Shown: positions 1-5,594, numbered from the stretch's first letter. The stretch: 8,522 nt of DNA from Rickettsiales bacterium (GCA_031269065.1 JAIRWJ010000028.1:1-8522); one strand, 5' to 3'. Translations and numbers: made by a program. The notes: generated by a model from the letters alone, not told the origin.

Positions 1-89
1 ATTTAAATTCATATAGTACCTATAAAAAAACACAACAAATTCTAGAAAACAACAAAGATATTAGCACTTGACGAGAAAACACATAGCTA

Positions 90-109
90 CCCCGCACTAA
101 AGTGCGAGG
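90..109 (-). repeat. IS200/IS605-end-like hairpin (remnant)
   Basis: Read on the minus strand, an 8-bp stem (CCTCGCAC against GTGCGGGG, with one T-G wobble) encloses a TTTA loop and is followed by TAGCTATGTG. On the plus strand the wobble becomes a C-A mismatch, so the structure favours the minus strand. GC-rich stems with a CTTTAG centre are typical of the right ends and omega-RNA tails of IS200/IS605-type elements. No tnpA or tnpB coding sequence is visible beside it, so at most it is a remnant or a MITE-like derivative. There is no U-tract, so it is not an ordinary terminator. Confidence 0.35.
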
Positions 110-181
110 AATTCTTAGAATAACCAGACCAGCTATTAGATTGAACCCAGGGTCATGTTTTTTTGTATGATTTCTGTGTGT

Positions 182-210
182 TTCAGACAATATTAGACTT
201 GTTGTATAAA
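182..210 (+). promoter_or_regulatory. Predicted sigma-70 promoter upstream of the transposase remnant and methyltransferase
   Basis: TTCAGA (182-187) and TATAAA (205-210) are separated by exactly 17 bases, matching 4 of 6 and 5 of 6 consensus positions. Transcription would start near 217, a few bases before the 224-269 stem-loop. The promoter could drive both the transposase remnant and the methyltransferase frame. It is predicted from sequence only. Confidence 0.45.
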
Positions 211-223
211 TAATTCTTGATTT

Positions 224-269
224 TACCTAGTCCTTTGGCTAATTGTTTCGTCAGACGGAGGACTAGGTA
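224..269 (+). repeat. Perfect 11-bp inverted repeat / 5' stem-loop
   Basis: The arm TACCTAGTCCT (224-234) is perfectly complementary to AGGACTAGGTA (259-269), with a 24-base loop. The structure would lie at the extreme 5' end of a transcript starting near 217. Its right arm ends where the purine-rich ribosome site AGGGAG (269-274) begins, ahead of the ATG at 278. Insertion sequences sometimes carry such stems to limit translation from read-through transcripts. It could equally be a subterminal repeat of the IS or an mRNA-stabilising element. No U-run follows, so it is not a terminator. Confidence 0.6.
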
Positions 270-277
270 GGGAGACC

Positions 278-446
278 ATGTCAAAATGTGACTATGCCAG
301 GGATTTGAAAGGTGAAGATTTCAGGTTATCAGCTGGAGTTAAAAAGAATACGTTTAGTTTGATGTTAAAGTATCTCCATGAAGAACAAAAACATAAAAAA
401 GAGTGGAAAACCCAACAAAGTACTTGTGGAAGATAAACTGTTGATT
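278..446 (+). pseudogene. IS5-type transposase, N-terminal remnant (frameshifted, truncated)
   Basis: An ATG at 278, preceded by AGGGAG, opens a 52-codon frame ending at 436. The peptide reads MSKCDYARDLKGEDFRL, then GVKKNTFSLMLKYL, then a lysine-rich stretch. This resembles the helix-turn-helix N-terminus of IS5-type DDE transposases ('GVKKETFxxMLxIL...KKK...GRPNKLSxEDQLL'). The continuation, SGKPNKVLVEDKLLI, is in another frame that begins at 378. Removing one A from the A6 run at 395-400 would join the two halves. Resemblance stops near 446 and no DDE catalytic region follows. I infer a truncated, frameshifted IS remnant about 170 bp long. Recognition is from memory of the family, not from a search. 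Confidence 0.6.
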
Positions 447-1109
447 AGAATTACCTCCAGGAAAAATTTGTTAAAACCAAAAATGAACCTCAGAAACGAA
501 GAGAAGATTTTTAAGAGTCTATATGGAGATGACGTGGATGGACATAGAATATCTCATGCCGGAAGGATGGAGGTGGATGAGAAGGATAGGAAATATCTTA
601 TATATGGTGAGCTGCCCTTTTCGGAATTTGCCCTTGTATTTGAAGAACCAGCTATCCTTAAGGATGTGGAGAAGTCGAAGATTTTTTACGACCTGGGATC
701 AGGAACTGGAAAAATTTTAGTTGAGGCTACTCTCCTGTTGCCTGGGCTGGAGAAGATTATAGGTATAGAACTGGTCAGAACGCTCTTCGAAGTGTCAAAT
801 CAGATAAAACAGAAGCTCAGACTACAGATGGAGGCGGCTGACAAAATTGAGACTATACATGGTAATTTCCTCAACATTGACTACTCTTACCAGCCCCCGG
901 ATATAGTTTTTTTACACTATCCCATGCATAATGCGGAGGATTTGTATATGAGGCTGGAGGAGAAATTCAAAAACGAACTGAAGCCTGGCGTACTCATTGT
1001 TTCTTGTATGAGACGCTTGGAAAACCTGGGTACATTCACCCATATTGCTACCAGAAAAATCCAGTGTCCCTATGGCAGTGCCACTGTATACTACCACCGA
1101 AAGATCTAG
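378..1109 (+). CDS. DOT1-like class I SAM-dependent methyltransferase
   Basis: This is a 243-aa frame with a clear Rossmann methyltransferase core. SAM motif I is FYDLGSGTGK (residues 103-112). The acidic strand end is GIELV (129-133). GNFLN follows at 162-166, a DIVFLH strand at 175-180, and LKPGVLIVS at 201-209. The preceding YGELPFSEFALVFEE (76-90) matches the YGE-containing segment upstream of motif I in DOT1-type lysine methyltransferases, so DOT1-like is the best family call. The substrate is unknown: a host or bacterial protein lysine is possible, but a small molecule cannot be excluded. The first ~23 codons look derived from a transposase, and no ribosome site precedes 378. The native start may be TTG 468 (AGGA five bases upstream) or ATG 483. 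The gene stands alone, followed by a terminator. Confidence 0.7.
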   Translation: MKNKNIKKSGKPNKVLVEDKLLIRITSRKNLLKPKMNLRNEEKIFKSLYGDDVDGHRISHAGRMEVDEKDRKYLIYGELPFSEFALVFEEPAILKDVEKSKIFYDLGSGTGKILVEATLLLPGLEKIIGIELVRTLFEVSNQIKQKLRLQMEAADKIETIHGNFLNIDYSYQPPDIVFLHYPMHNAEDLYMRLEEKFKNELKPGVLIVSCMRRLENLGTFTHIATRKIQCPYGSATVYYHRKI

Positions 1110-1147
1110 CTACGCACTATTCTTCTAACCTATACCTCGTGCTTCCT

Positions 1148-1180
1148 ACCGGTAGGGGGAATTCCTTCCGGTGTTTTTGT
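1148..1180 (+). terminator. Rho-independent terminator after the methyltransferase
   Basis: ACCGG (1148-1152) pairs with CCGGT (1168-1172). Past one T-T mismatch, AGGG pairs with TTCC around the GGAAT loop. GTTTTTGT follows immediately. The left part also lies in a 12-bp perfect palindrome (1145-1156). It ends transcription about 40 bases past the methyltransferase stop. Confidence 0.7.
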
Positions 1181-1261
1181 GTAGTGGGTTCGTTTGTCAA
1201 TTTTTTGGGCATGTTTCGTTTCAAATCTGTCCGTATATGAATACCTGAACTCTAGAGATCG

Positions 1262-1289
1262 TTGTAAAAATACAATATTATTGTAAAAT
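1262..1289 (+). promoter_or_regulatory. Candidate pal promoter with overlapping palindrome
   Basis: TTGTAA (1262-1267) and TAAAAT (1284-1289) are spaced 16 bases apart in a very AT-rich gap. The inverted repeat TACAAT-ATT-ATTGTA (1271-1285) lies in the spacer and touches the -10 box, a position suited to an operator. AT-rich DNA yields such matches by chance, so confidence is low. The leader to the pal start would be about 100 bases. Confidence 0.3.
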
Positions 1290-1393
1290 TTCAGATTTAT
1301 ATAACAAAATATTGCATAACATGCTAAGCTGTATTGATTTTTAAAAATCTTAGTGTAACATGTCTGGACAATCTTAATCAATTTAGGTTCGCT

Positions 1394-1849
1394 ATGAATA
1401 AAAAGTTGCTTTTACCGTTGATCGTGTTCACACTAGTTGGCTGTGCAAAAGACTACAAGGTTGATGATCCACAGCCTAAGAAAGAGGCTAGTGCCAGTGA
1501 GGAGAAGATCGAGAAAGGGACAGAGGATAGGGTATTTTTTGCCTTTGACAGTGCTGTTCTTGGAGGTGATGCAAAGAAGATCCTAGCTAAGGTAGCTGCT
1601 AAACTAGCAAAGGATAAGGAAGCAAAAACCATAACGATCGAAGGTCACTGTGATGAAAGAGGTACAAGGGAGTACAACCTAGCTCTCGGCCAGAGAAGGG
1701 CTAACTCCACTAAGAAATACCTAATTTCTAAGGGTATATCCTCTAAGAGGATTAGGACTATAAGCTATGGTAAGGAAAGGCCTGCGGTAGCCGGAAGTGG
1801 TGAGGCTGTATGGGCTAGAAATAGGAGAGCTGTAGTCATTAGTAAGTAG
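1394..1849 (+). CDS. pal: Peptidoglycan-associated lipoprotein Pal
   Basis: This is a 151-aa outer-membrane lipoprotein that anchors the outer membrane to peptidoglycan and works with the Tol system in cell constriction. The start at 1394 is chosen because it gives a proper lipoprotein signal (MNKKLLLPLIVFTLVGC, lipobox LVGC, lipidated Cys17) and has AGG six bases upstream; an in-frame ATG at 1334 would add 20 residues that spoil the signal. A short acidic/lysine linker (about 18-45) leads to the OmpA-like domain (46-151). That domain contains GHCDERGTREYNLALGQRRA (84-103), including the conserved Asp87 and Arg102 expected to contact diaminopimelate. Length is normal for compact alphaproteobacterial Pal. 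tolB is not adjacent. The downstream membrane peptidase may share its transcript, as no terminator with a U-tract separates them. Confidence 0.95.
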   Translation: MNKKLLLPLIVFTLVGCAKDYKVDDPQPKKEASASEEKIEKGTEDRVFFAFDSAVLGGDAKKILAKVAAKLAKDKEAKTITIEGHCDERGTREYNLALGQRRANSTKKYLISKGISSKRIRTISYGKERPAVAGSGEAVWARNRRAVVISK

Positions 1850-1850
1850 T

Positions 1851-1902
1851 TTCGATTCTTCCTGCCGCCGAAAGGCGAGTAAAAACCCAAGGGGGTATCG
1901 AA
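1851..1902 (+). other. Structured pal-M23 intergenic RNA segment
   Basis: TTCGAT (1851-1856) is complementary to ATCGAA (1897-1902). Between them lies a small stem, CGCC-GAAA-GGCG (1866-1877), capped by a stable GNRA-type tetraloop. No U-run follows, so it is not a classical terminator. It may instead be an mRNA processing or stability element between pal and the downstream genes. Each stem is short, so this is tentative. Confidence 0.3.
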
Positions 1903-1905
1903 TAT

Positions 1906-2025
1906 TTGGAAAGGATAGTAATACTGGGTGTGTTCCTAGTAGTGGAGGTTGTGTGTCTTAGTTACTTTCTGTCTAGAACCTTGACAGAAGAGGAGGCTCA
2001 CCTTTGGTACGGTGGTGGTTACTAA
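1906..2025 (+). CDS. Possible 39-aa single-pass membrane microprotein
   Basis: A TTG start at 1906 follows a strong purine run (AAGGGGG, ending at 1895) at about 10 bases. The frame encodes MERIVILGVFLVVEVVCLSY..., a hydrophobic helix of about 18 residues (4-21), then an acidic segment (LTEEEAH) and the tail LWYGGGY. It stops at 2025, 14 bases before the M23 peptidase start, which has no good ribosome site of its own. That leaves room for translational coupling. I recognise no family. A small inner-membrane partner of the neighbouring envelope proteins is possible. The non-ATG start and short length keep confidence low. Confidence 0.35.
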   Translation: MERIVILGVFLVVEVVCLSYFLSRTLTEEEAHLWYGGGY

Positions 2026-2039
2026 TTTTTATTTGACCG

Positions 2040-3143
2040 ATGTTGAAGAATTTACTAGGCGCTGAGCGCATTGTTCTAATATCCGACAAGGGGATAGAGA
2101 GTAAGAGGGTGGGATTTTTCTCCAAAATGTTCCGCCTAGGCCTGCTCCTGTGGACGATGTTTTCCTCTGTCTCCTTTTTCTTCGGCATAAGGAGGCAGGC
2201 GAACTGGCTGAGAGAATTCTCTAGACTAAGGTTGGTTAATGTCGAACTAAGTGAGAAGGTGGAGAACCTTGGCAGAACTGTGAGCGAACTAGGACGCCAT
2301 CTTCACACCATGAACTACTACGATCGGTTTAGTAAGTTTGATATGAGCAGGGTTGCTTCCGTAAACTATAAGGGTTTGGGACAGAAAAACGATTATCTAG
2401 ATACCAAAAACTATGGTAGAGCTAGGGCCGTACTAGCAAATGTAGCCAAGAATGTCTCGCTGATAAATGATGAGATTGAGCTGAGAGTAAAAGGCCTAAA
2501 TAACGTTTTGAAACTAGCTTCGCTGGACGATGTTACTCCTGGGGCAAAAGGAGACGGTGTGACTTCCAGAGCACTCCAAAACATGAGGCACTTAAATTTG
2601 ATCGAAGATCGTCTGAATTCAGCTCCTTTGATGGAACCAATGCGTAACTATCGCATATCCAGTCACTATGGTCTGCGTCCGGATCCATTTAGCCGGAAGA
2701 TAAAGAACCACAATGGGATTGATCTGGCGGGCCCATACAAGTCGAATATTATAGCTCCTGCCCAGGGGGTCGTAGTTGTTGTCCGCTCGAATCGGGATCT
2801 GGGAAAAACTGTAATTTTGGACCATGGCTATGGTGTAACCACAACCTACGGACATCTGGATAAATCCTATGTTGATGTGGGTGATAGGGTGAATCGAGGG
2901 GATGTTATCGCCGTCCAGGGAGACAGTGGCATAAGATCTACCGGAAGTCATCTACACTATGAGGTAAGTGTTCCTATAACCAGTAATTCGGGAGATTCTA
3001 CTGGATCTAGATCAAAAAGAACTTCCTCTAGAATCAGAACTAGCCAAGTAAATCCGGGTGATTTTATCCAAGCTGGTAAACTTCTGGACATTGCCGTTGG
3101 CACAGACAGCAAGCTTAGGAAGAGTAAGATCGTTGTGCACTAG
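2040..3143 (+). CDS. Membrane-anchored LytM/M23 family peptidoglycan endopeptidase
   Basis: This 367-aa protein has a short cytoplasmic N-terminus (ERIVLISDKGIESKRV, a segment also seen ahead of the membrane anchor in alphaproteobacterial M23 proteins, which supports the 2040 start). One transmembrane helix (about 31-50), a periplasmic coiled coil (about 55-90) and a C-terminal M23 domain (about 200-345) follow. The zinc and catalytic set is complete: His224 and Asp228 in HNGID, His272 in YGHLD, and His304 and His306 in HLHYEV. It should therefore be an active cutter of peptide cross-links. Between HLHYEV and the closing VNPGDF motif is an unusual Ser/Thr/Arg-rich insert (about 310-336), longer than the short turn normally found there. 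The bactofilin downstream suggests a role in localised wall remodelling. Substrate bond specificity cannot be read from the sequence. Confidence 0.9.
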   Translation: MLKNLLGAERIVLISDKGIESKRVGFFSKMFRLGLLLWTMFSSVSFFFGIRRQANWLREFSRLRLVNVELSEKVENLGRTVSELGRHLHTMNYYDRFSKFDMSRVASVNYKGLGQKNDYLDTKNYGRARAVLANVAKNVSLINDEIELRVKGLNNVLKLASLDDVTPGAKGDGVTSRALQNMRHLNLIEDRLNSAPLMEPMRNYRISSHYGLRPDPFSRKIKNHNGIDLAGPYKSNIIAPAQGVVVVVRSNRDLGKTVILDHGYGVTTTYGHLDKSYVDVGDRVNRGDVIAVQGDSGIRSTGSHLHYEVSVPITSNSGDSTGSRSKRTSSRIRTSQVNPGDFIQAGKLLDIAVGTDSKLRKSKIVVH

Positions 3144-3264
3144 AGAGAGAAATATTCTCTCCCCCAAAAACGTAATAGCATGTTTAAAATGGTCCCTATT
3201 GACTTACAATCTGATTTCTGGAAAGAGTTCTTTGTGGAGGGAGGTTTTTTCTGTAGAAAATCAG

Positions 3265-3304
3265 GATGAGAGGTAGGAAGGGATCTTCCTCTCATCTGTC
3301 TTTT
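3265..3304 (+). terminator. Rho-independent terminator after the M23 peptidase
   Basis: GATGAGAGG (3265-3273) pairs perfectly with CCTCTCATC (3288-3296). An inner AAG/CTT pairing further closes the loop, and TGTCTTTT (3297-3304) follows. It lies about 120 bases past the peptidase stop, so it separates that gene from the bactofilin operon. TTGGCA (3303-3308), a near-consensus -35 box, follows directly, but its -10 partner is poor. Confidence 0.7.
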
Positions 3305-3374
3305 GGCAGGGAGGTAGGGGTTGCTTATTTCTTATATCTGGTTATTGTCATAGCAGCTAAATTTTGAGGATATT

Positions 3375-3767
3375 ATGTCACTGATTAAGAGTTTTACAAA
3401 GGATGCTGTTCCTTCACTGGTGTCTGGCGGAACAATCTTCCTGGGAGATGTAAAAAACTGCAGCAACATGGAGGTGGAAGGGAGTATCGAGGGTAATGTT
3501 CTGGCTGACACTCTGACAATCCGCGAAACTGGTTCTATAAAGGGAGATGTGAAAAGTAAAACGTTTAATATCAAAGGTAATTTTGAAGGAAAAGCCTACA
3601 GCGAGAAAATAAACATTTCAGACACGGCTGTGGTCAATGGTGCTCTAGAATATAAATTCCTTGTGGTTGACTATGGGGCAAATATAAACTGCGATCTAAA
3701 GAGAACCACTGATGAAAAACCTAGTTCCAAGGTGGTGCAGCAGTTAGAACCAAAGAATAAGTCGTGA
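3375..3767 (+). CDS. Bactofilin family cytoskeletal protein
   Basis: This 130-aa polymer-forming scaffold protein consists mainly of a right-handed beta-helix. The repeated short strands are visible: GGTIFLGDVKNCSNMEVEGSI, then EGNVLADTLTIRETGSIKGDV, KSKTFNIKGNFEGKAYSEKIN and so on, each turn ending in a G-D/N-V-like step (about residues 18-108). Disordered, charged N- and C-terminal tails flank it, as is usual for bactofilins. The length is typical. The ATG at 3375 is preceded by TGAGG at six bases. In other bacteria bactofilins recruit M23 endopeptidases for cell-shape control (CcmA with Csd1 in Helicobacter; BacA with LmdC in Hyphomonas). The upstream M23 gene suggests the same pairing here. 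The stop codon abuts the cysS start. Confidence 0.92.
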   Translation: MSLIKSFTKDAVPSLVSGGTIFLGDVKNCSNMEVEGSIEGNVLADTLTIRETGSIKGDVKSKTFNIKGNFEGKAYSEKINISDTAVVNGALEYKFLVVDYGANINCDLKRTTDEKPSSKVVQQLEPKNKS

Positions 3768-5105
3768 ATGTTTAATCTATTCAACACAGCTAGTGGTAGA
3801 ATAGAGAGATTTGAGCCGCTGGACAGTGAGAAAGTCGGAATCTATGCTTGTGGCATGACTGTCTATTCTAATGCCCACATTGGTCATGGAAGAACGTATG
3901 TGTTGGTTGATATTCTGGTGAAGTTATTGAGAGCACTCTATAAAAATGTTATCTACGTCAGAAATATTACGGATGTTGACGATAAGATAAATGCCCGAGC
4001 TAGAGATGAGAGAACATCTCCGAGAGATCTCACGGAGAGGACAATAGCTCTCTGCGGAGATGATCTGTTGTATCTGAATAACTCCAGGCCAACCTACGAA
4101 CCCAGAGTCACTGACAACCTAGAGGGCATAATAGCCCTTATCGAAAGAATATTAGCGAATGGCCATGGCTACGAAGCAAATGGTCATGTGTTTTTCGATA
4201 TAGGTAGCTATGGAGACTATGGACTGTTGTCCCACATAGATGCAGACAAATTGCTGGAAGCTGTCAGAATCGAGGACAATCCGGCTAAGAGAAACCTGTT
4301 GGATTTTGTTCTCTGGAAACCAAGCGCCGTCGATGATGACGAGTCTATCAGGTTCACTAGTCCCTGGGGACTGGGTAGGCCCGGATGGCACATTGAGTGT
4401 TCTGCAATGAGTCATAGATATCTGGGAACGGACTTTGATTTACATTGTGGTGGAGTGGATCTGAAGTTTCCCCACCATGAGAATGAAATAGCTCAGAGTA
4501 GGTGTGCATTCACCGGCAGTGGCTTTGCTAGGTTCTGGTTTCATGTGGGTTCTCTCATGATAGATGGCAAAAAGATGTCAAAATCACTGAAGAATTTCAT
4601 AACCCTAGACGAACTAAGAAGAAAGGCTCTGCCGGGTTCTGTCATCAGACTGGCGCTGATCAGGAATCACTATAGAAAGCCTCTGAATTTCACCATGGAC
4701 CTTATAGGAGAATCTGAAACTCTGCTGAGAACTTTCCATAGAGGTCTGGAGACTATTGATGGAGACCACTCGATTCCTGGGGAGATTCTGGACAATCTTT
4801 GCGACGACCTCAATACTCCTAAAGTGGTCGCAACGCTCAGCAGATTTAGCAGAAATGGTGAAAAGAGTAAACTAAAAAATGCCCTAGAATTTCTTGGGAT
4901 CTTCGACGAGAACCTGCTGGACAACGGCCTGTCTCTTGGAGCAGCGGAAAGGTCAGAAATAGAGAAGCTGGTTAGAACCAGAAATGAGGCTAGGGCCGAA
5001 AATAATTGGGCTAAATCCGATGAACTGAGGGAGGAGCTGAAAGCTCGGGGAGTTGTTCTTAGGGACACAAAGGACGGAACCAGCTGGGAATTGGTCGGAA
5101 AATGA
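3768..5105 (+). CDS. cysS: Cysteine--tRNA ligase (CysRS)
   Basis: This 445-aa class I aminoacyl-tRNA synthetase attaches cysteine to tRNA-Cys in the cytoplasm. All signatures are present. Zinc ligand Cys28 is in YACGMTVY. HIGH is at 37-40. Cys211 lies in HIECSAMS, and His236 and Glu240 in the PHHENE motif complete the zinc site that recognises cysteine. KMSKS is at 269-273. The C-terminal helical anticodon region (about 300-445) includes the family's ARAENNWAKSDELREEL segment. The length is close to the usual 455-465. The ATG immediately follows the bactofilin TGA with no spacer and no strong ribosome site, so translation is probably coupled to bactofilin. The stop overlaps the next start (ATGA). 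Confidence 0.97.
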   Translation: MFNLFNTASGRIERFEPLDSEKVGIYACGMTVYSNAHIGHGRTYVLVDILVKLLRALYKNVIYVRNITDVDDKINARARDERTSPRDLTERTIALCGDDLLYLNNSRPTYEPRVTDNLEGIIALIERILANGHGYEANGHVFFDIGSYGDYGLLSHIDADKLLEAVRIEDNPAKRNLLDFVLWKPSAVDDDESIRFTSPWGLGRPGWHIECSAMSHRYLGTDFDLHCGGVDLKFPHHENEIAQSRCAFTGSGFARFWFHVGSLMIDGKKMSKSLKNFITLDELRRKALPGSVIRLALIRNHYRKPLNFTMDLIGESETLLRTFHRGLETIDGDHSIPGEILDNLCDDLNTPKVVATLSRFSRNGEKSKLKNALEFLGIFDENLLDNGLSLGAAERSEIEKLVRTRNEARAENNWAKSDELREELKARGVVLRDTKDGTSWELVGK

Positions 5106-5398
5106 AGAAATTTCGGAAGAATGTGGAGGATTTTGTCTGCGAAAATTGTGGCCAGTTTGTAAAGGGCAATGGCTTTACAAACCACTGTCCAAATTGTTTA
5201 TATTCAAAGCATGTAGATATAAATCCAGGAGATAGGGCTTGTAGTTGTCGAGGGATGATGCGACCGATTTCTCTGGTTCAGAGGAGTGGCGGCTTTGTAG
5301 TACTTCAGGAGTGTGTCAAGTGCCATTTCCAGAGGAATAACAAAGTGCTTGAAACCGACAACCTGGAGAAACTAATCAAAGAACTTGCCTTTTCCTAG
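5102..5398 (+). CDS. RNHCP domain-containing zinc-cluster protein
   Basis: This 98-aa protein has four cysteine pairs or clusters: CENC (13-16), NHCPNC (27-32), CSC (47-49) and CVKC (71-74). The central TNHCPNCLYSKHVD corresponds to the RNHCP signature, with Thr replacing the first Arg. GDRACSCRGMMRPISL matches the second conserved block of that family. A zinc-binding fold is expected. No biochemical function is established for the family; RNA binding is often supposed, but this is inference. The gene starts inside the cysS stop (ATGA overlap at 5102-5105), so its synthesis is probably coupled to CysRS. A zinc/cysteine-rich protein made in step with CysRS is a notable pairing. Confidence 0.85.
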   Translation: MKKFRKNVEDFVCENCGQFVKGNGFTNHCPNCLYSKHVDINPGDRACSCRGMMRPISLVQRSGGFVVLQECVKCHFQRNNKVLETDNLEKLIKELAFS

Positions 5399-5580
5399 AG
5401 AGTTTCGATTAAATTTTTTCTTCTTCCAAGTCTGTACCCGTCTGCTATCACTCTGAACCAAAGAGCATTGCCAGGTTGAGTACAGGGGTCTACTGGAATC
5501 CTAGCCTCTGTTCTGGCTGTGTTAAATTTTTCATGCCTAGGCCCTATATAATTCAACCCAGACATTTGACAAAGTATCAA
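5395..5580 (-). CDS. Possible small hypothetical protein
   Basis: A 61-codon minus-strand frame starts with TTG at 5580, or gives 56 codons from the ATG at 5565. It encodes a basic, proline-containing peptide (segments MSGLNYIGPRHEKF, ARIPVDPCTQPGNALWF and ADGYRLGRRKN). Composition is plausible for a real protein or the remnant of a larger one. It has no convincing ribosome site, and its 5' end overlaps the opposite-strand promoter of the Rpn gene. Its 3' end overlaps the RNHCP stop by four bases in convergent orientation. I do not recognise a family. It may be a chance frame. Confidence 0.22.
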   Translation of the reverse strand: MILCQMSGLNYIGPRHEKFNTARTEARIPVDPCTQPGNALWFRVIADGYRLGRRKNLIETL

Positions 5581-5594
5581 AAATCTGCTAGACT
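5566..5594 (+). promoter_or_regulatory. Sigma-70 promoter of the rpn gene
   Basis: A perfect TTGACA (5566-5571) is followed after exactly 17 bases by TAGACT (5589-5594), a 4-of-6 match to TATAAT. The predicted transcript would start near 5601, about 20 bases before the rpn ATG at 5622. This is the best consensus-like promoter in the window. Confidence 0.6.

Noticed and set aside
395..401. AAAAAAG heptamer as a programmed -1 frameshift site in the transposase remnant
   Set aside because: The phase is wrong. Going from the 278 frame to the continuing frame requires a +1 shift (loss of one base), and the heptamer is not positioned in the A AAA AAG phase of the upstream frame. A mutation is simpler.
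1334..1393. Upstream ATG extending pal by 20 residues
   Set aside because: The extension adds non-hydrophobic residues ahead of a textbook lipoprotein signal that starts at 1394 with its own AGG site.
1845..1862. TTTCGATTC resembling a tRNA T-loop at the end of pal
   Set aside because: No acceptor or anticodon stems can be drawn around it. The 5' part would lie inside pal coding sequence.
3145..3161. 7-bp hairpin GAGAGAA/TTCTCTC just past the M23 stop as a terminator
   Set aside because: It is followed by CCCCCAAAAA rather than a U-tract. The stronger stem with T-rich tail at 3265-3304 is the better terminator.
3180..3269. A 29-codon frame (MFKMVPIDLQSDFW...) between the M23 peptidase and its terminator
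   Set aside because: It has no ribosome site and its stop is inside the terminator stem. Length and context are compatible with chance.
4670..5185. Long minus-strand frame opposite cysS
   Set aside because: It lies antisense to the C-terminal half of a confidently identified CysRS. The Ser/Leu-rich product is typical of a mirror frame.
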